Part shown: in pieces, positions 5,608 to 7,309 of the stretch
Position numbering within the stretch: position 1 is the first letter of the stretch
Layout of the letters: each line of letters starts with the position of its first letter
DNA from: Chlamydiia bacterium
GTDB taxonomy: Bacteria; Chlamydiota; Chlamydiia; Chlamydiales; FEN-1388
Assembly: GCA_003170575.1 (NCBI GenBank)
Contig: PMZB01000243.1
Span: 1 to 7,309 of the forward strand
Length of the DNA stretch: 7,309 nucleotides
Reading direction: 5' to 3'
Translations under genes and position numbers: made by a program
Notes under the pieces: generated by a model
Told to the model about the DNA's origin: nothing
The model's database searches: none
Seen by the model: the letters and a program-made list of their open reading frames with translations, nothing else

Positions 5608-7309
5608 TTAGGAGGGGATTTGAACAAGTGTGTTAGTGGTGAATCCAGCTAATGCTTTTTTGAATGTCTCTCCAGAAACGACAATGGCCCATCCATGATA
5701 CGGGTCCCGAAGGGTCACTTTGTCGAGATTTTCACTTATCTCATCCACGACAACCACATGACTGCCACCCTCCTGGACTGATACGACAGCGGGCCCGTTC
5801 TTCGTTATGGCTTTTCGCAAGCTATCTAGGGTATTTGGCACATCTTTAATGAGTGCAGTAAGTCCAGCTTTCTCTATAGCCCCCTGCATAGTCTTCTCGT
5901 CGCCAAGATTGGTCATACATAAGTAATCACGATCCGGGTCTTTTCCATGATCTACAATGAGCATTGTTGCTGCAGCTGCTGTGCAACCTCGTGTGGCTTG
6001 TTGTTGGATCACGGCTTTTGATTCTCCGGTGGTTGTCATGTACTTCTGAACTGGAACACCCATCTTTATTTCCAGATCCTTGAGGGGGCAAATTTCGATG
6101 ATTTCGTTATCCGAGAACACTTTAATACGCCCGTGAACCGATTGGAGTTTACCATCCCTCATGCACACAGTATCTACTGAGGCCAGTGGGGGGTATTTCC
6201 GAGGTATTGTCGATTTGGAGCTTTCCGAAGCTGTGGTTGTCGTTTCTTCGCCCGTTTGGCCCATTTCTTCCGCTATTTTTTTAGCAAAGAGTAATATGTC
6301 AGTAGGTTGTTGCTCTGGTTTCTTCTTTTGTACTTTGTCGGTTTGTTGGTAGTGGTGCCAAAGATTAGAAACTTTTTCAAAAGTACTTATCTTATCTTCT
6401 GCGATCTTCAAGAATGCGTTATGCCCGCCATACGTTGTGCACAAACCTGCATCAACATTAATGAGTCTCATGGACTCAGTGATTCTAATAAAGCGTTTCG
6501 ATTTACCTGGTGGATTATGAGCAATAACCTGGGCGATTTCTCGGGCATGCATCGACTTTAGGCCCTCGGCGAAGTCTTCCCACAATCCACCGCCAACAGG
6601 TTTATCACCCCCGCGGCTTTTACCGACTTGGAAAATAGGATGAGAAAAGTCGTTTTTTGTTACAGCATTTATTAAAAGCTCATTTAAATGATTTGCTAGC
6701 TTTGCTGCATCTATAGGAACAAGTGCTCCTTCCTTTTCTCTTATCTCATTGATAAGTATTTCTCTAATTGGAGTGCGCAATATCGCATGCTCATATAACC
6801 GGGTCCCGTCAGAATAAGCGAATTGAATTTTTCCGCTCTTTATATCTTCCTTTATTTTCTCTGCCATTTTCTTTGGGTCCGGGATATTCTTTAGATCGAC
6901 ATAAGAAAAATTCCCTTGTAAGAGCATCAATTCATGGTTGCCAAGAAGTCGTATGAATTTACCTCCTGCTGAGGAAGCCTCTTTTTGAATGCTTTCAAGA
7001 TATTCATATGACTCTTTTGAAAAAGGGCCTCTATCCAGGACATCTCCCATTTGGATTGCAGTTGCTTTGCCGCCCTGCCATTTTTTAGTCGCTTTGTCGA
7101 TAAGACCTGCTTGTTCAAGATTTTCCTGGAAACCCTTAAGCTCGCCGTGTACATCTCCGAAAACAAAGATGTCGCCTGGTTGAGGAGTTGATGTGGATAA
7201 TACTTTTACCGTGAATTTACTGTTCCAGCGCAATGCGATTTTCAGCCCGAGCATAACTAATGGCATGACAACTGTAAGATATGAAACGATCTTAAGAGCT
7301 CCAATGAAG
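5608..7309 (-). CDS. Membrane-anchored PPP-type phosphatase fused to C39/papain-like cysteine peptidase (5' end outside window)
   Basis: Residues are numbered from the first Met in the window (7266). The frame stays open upstream to the window edge, and no Shine-Dalgarno site precedes that Met, so the true start is probably outside. The first visible stretch, FIGALKIVSYLTVV plus MPLVMLGLKIALRW, is a likely membrane segment or signal anchor. Residues 33-275 form a calcineurin-like/PPP phosphatase domain with GDVHG (37-41), GDVLDRG (74-80), GNHE (109-112), a His in LYEHAILRTP (H160), AHNP (H250) and NVDAGL (270-275). The metal ligands are all present, so phosphoester hydrolysis is predicted. 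A Lys/Gln-rich then Ser/Thr-rich linker follows (about 310-355). Residues 400-552 resemble a C39/papain-fold domain: QQQATRGCTAAAA with Q422 six residues before C428, GGSHVVVVDE (H503) and LRDPYHG (D521) make a plausible oxyanion Gln plus Cys-His-Asp triad. It could instead be a transglutaminase or deubiquitinase-like papain-fold enzyme. It lies upstream of the Fic locus on the same strand. A host-directed effector is inferred, not shown. Confidence 0.8.
   Translation of the reverse strand, partial: FIGALKIVSYLTVVMPLVMLGLKIALRWNSKFTVKVLSTSTPQPGDIFVFGDVHGELKGFQENLEQAGLIDKATKKWQGGKATAIQMGDVLDRGPFSKESYEYLESIQKEASSAGGKFIRLLGNHELMLLQGNFSYVDLKNIPDPKKMAEKIKEDIKSGKIQFAYSDGTRLYEHAILRTPIREILINEIREKEGALVPIDAAKLANHLNELLINAVTKNDFSHPIFQVGKSRGGDKPVGGGLWEDFAEGLKSMHAREIAQVIAHNPPGKSKRFIRITESMRLINVDAGLCTTYGGHNAFLKIAEDKISTFEKVSNLWHHYQQTDKVQKKKPEQQPTDILLFAKKIAEEMGQTGEETTTTASESSKSTIPRKYPPLASVDTVCMRDGKLQSVHGRIKVFSDNEIIEICPLKDLEIKMGVPVQKYMTTTGESKAVIQQQATRGCTAAAATMLIVDHGKDPDRDYLCMTNLGDEKTMQGAIEKAGLTALIKDVPNTLDSLRKAITKNGPAVVSVQEGGSHVVVVDEISENLDKVTLRDPYHGWAIVVSGETFKKALAGFTTNTLVQIPS

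Overview
The window looks like chromosomal DNA from the phylum Chlamydiota, most likely an environmental or amoeba-associated lineage (Parachlamydiales and relatives) rather than Chlamydia itself. Three things point that way. The tmRNA has the GGGGGUGU...GGUUUCGACUU 5' end and a long 22-23-codon tag of chlamydial style. The isoleucyl-tRNA synthetase is the long, eukaryote-like form found in chlamydiae. The other two genes look like host-directed effectors (Fic domain; PPP-type phosphatase joined to a papain-fold peptidase). The genus cannot be fixed by reading alone.

Layout, left to right. Positions 1-22 are a perfect palindrome lying just past the 3' end of ssrA (tmRNA), which is on the minus strand at 38-459. 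A 217-base divergent intergenic region (460-676) carries a good sigma70-type promoter for ssrA and the ribosome-binding site of ileS. ileS (677-3793, plus strand) is complete. It converges, with only 9 bases between stop codons, on a minus-strand locus at 3803-5404. That locus encodes a 533-codon Fic-domain protein interrupted by one in-frame TAA at 4259-4261. The stop separates a 381-residue N-terminal part from the Fic catalytic motif, and no start codon lies between the stop and the motif. A 203-base AT-rich gap (5405-5607) holds a near-perfect 20-bp hairpin, a weaker outer inverted repeat and a plausible promoter for the Fic locus. The rest (5608 to the window end, minus strand) is a gene open at its 5' end. 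It encodes a hydrophobic segment, a PPP/calcineurin-like phosphatase domain with all metal-ligand motifs, a Ser/Thr/Lys-rich linker, and a C-terminal C39/papain-like domain with a Cys-His-Asp triad.

Functionally the left half is translation housekeeping: ribosome rescue (ssrA) and tRNA-Ile charging (ileS). The right half looks like a small accessory block of candidate effectors. The most notable points are the phosphatase-peptidase fusion, the precise in-frame nonsense codon in the Fic gene, and a tmRNA tag that ends in Val-Ala-Ile instead of Ala-Ala. No CRISPR array, insertion sequence or tRNA gene was found.
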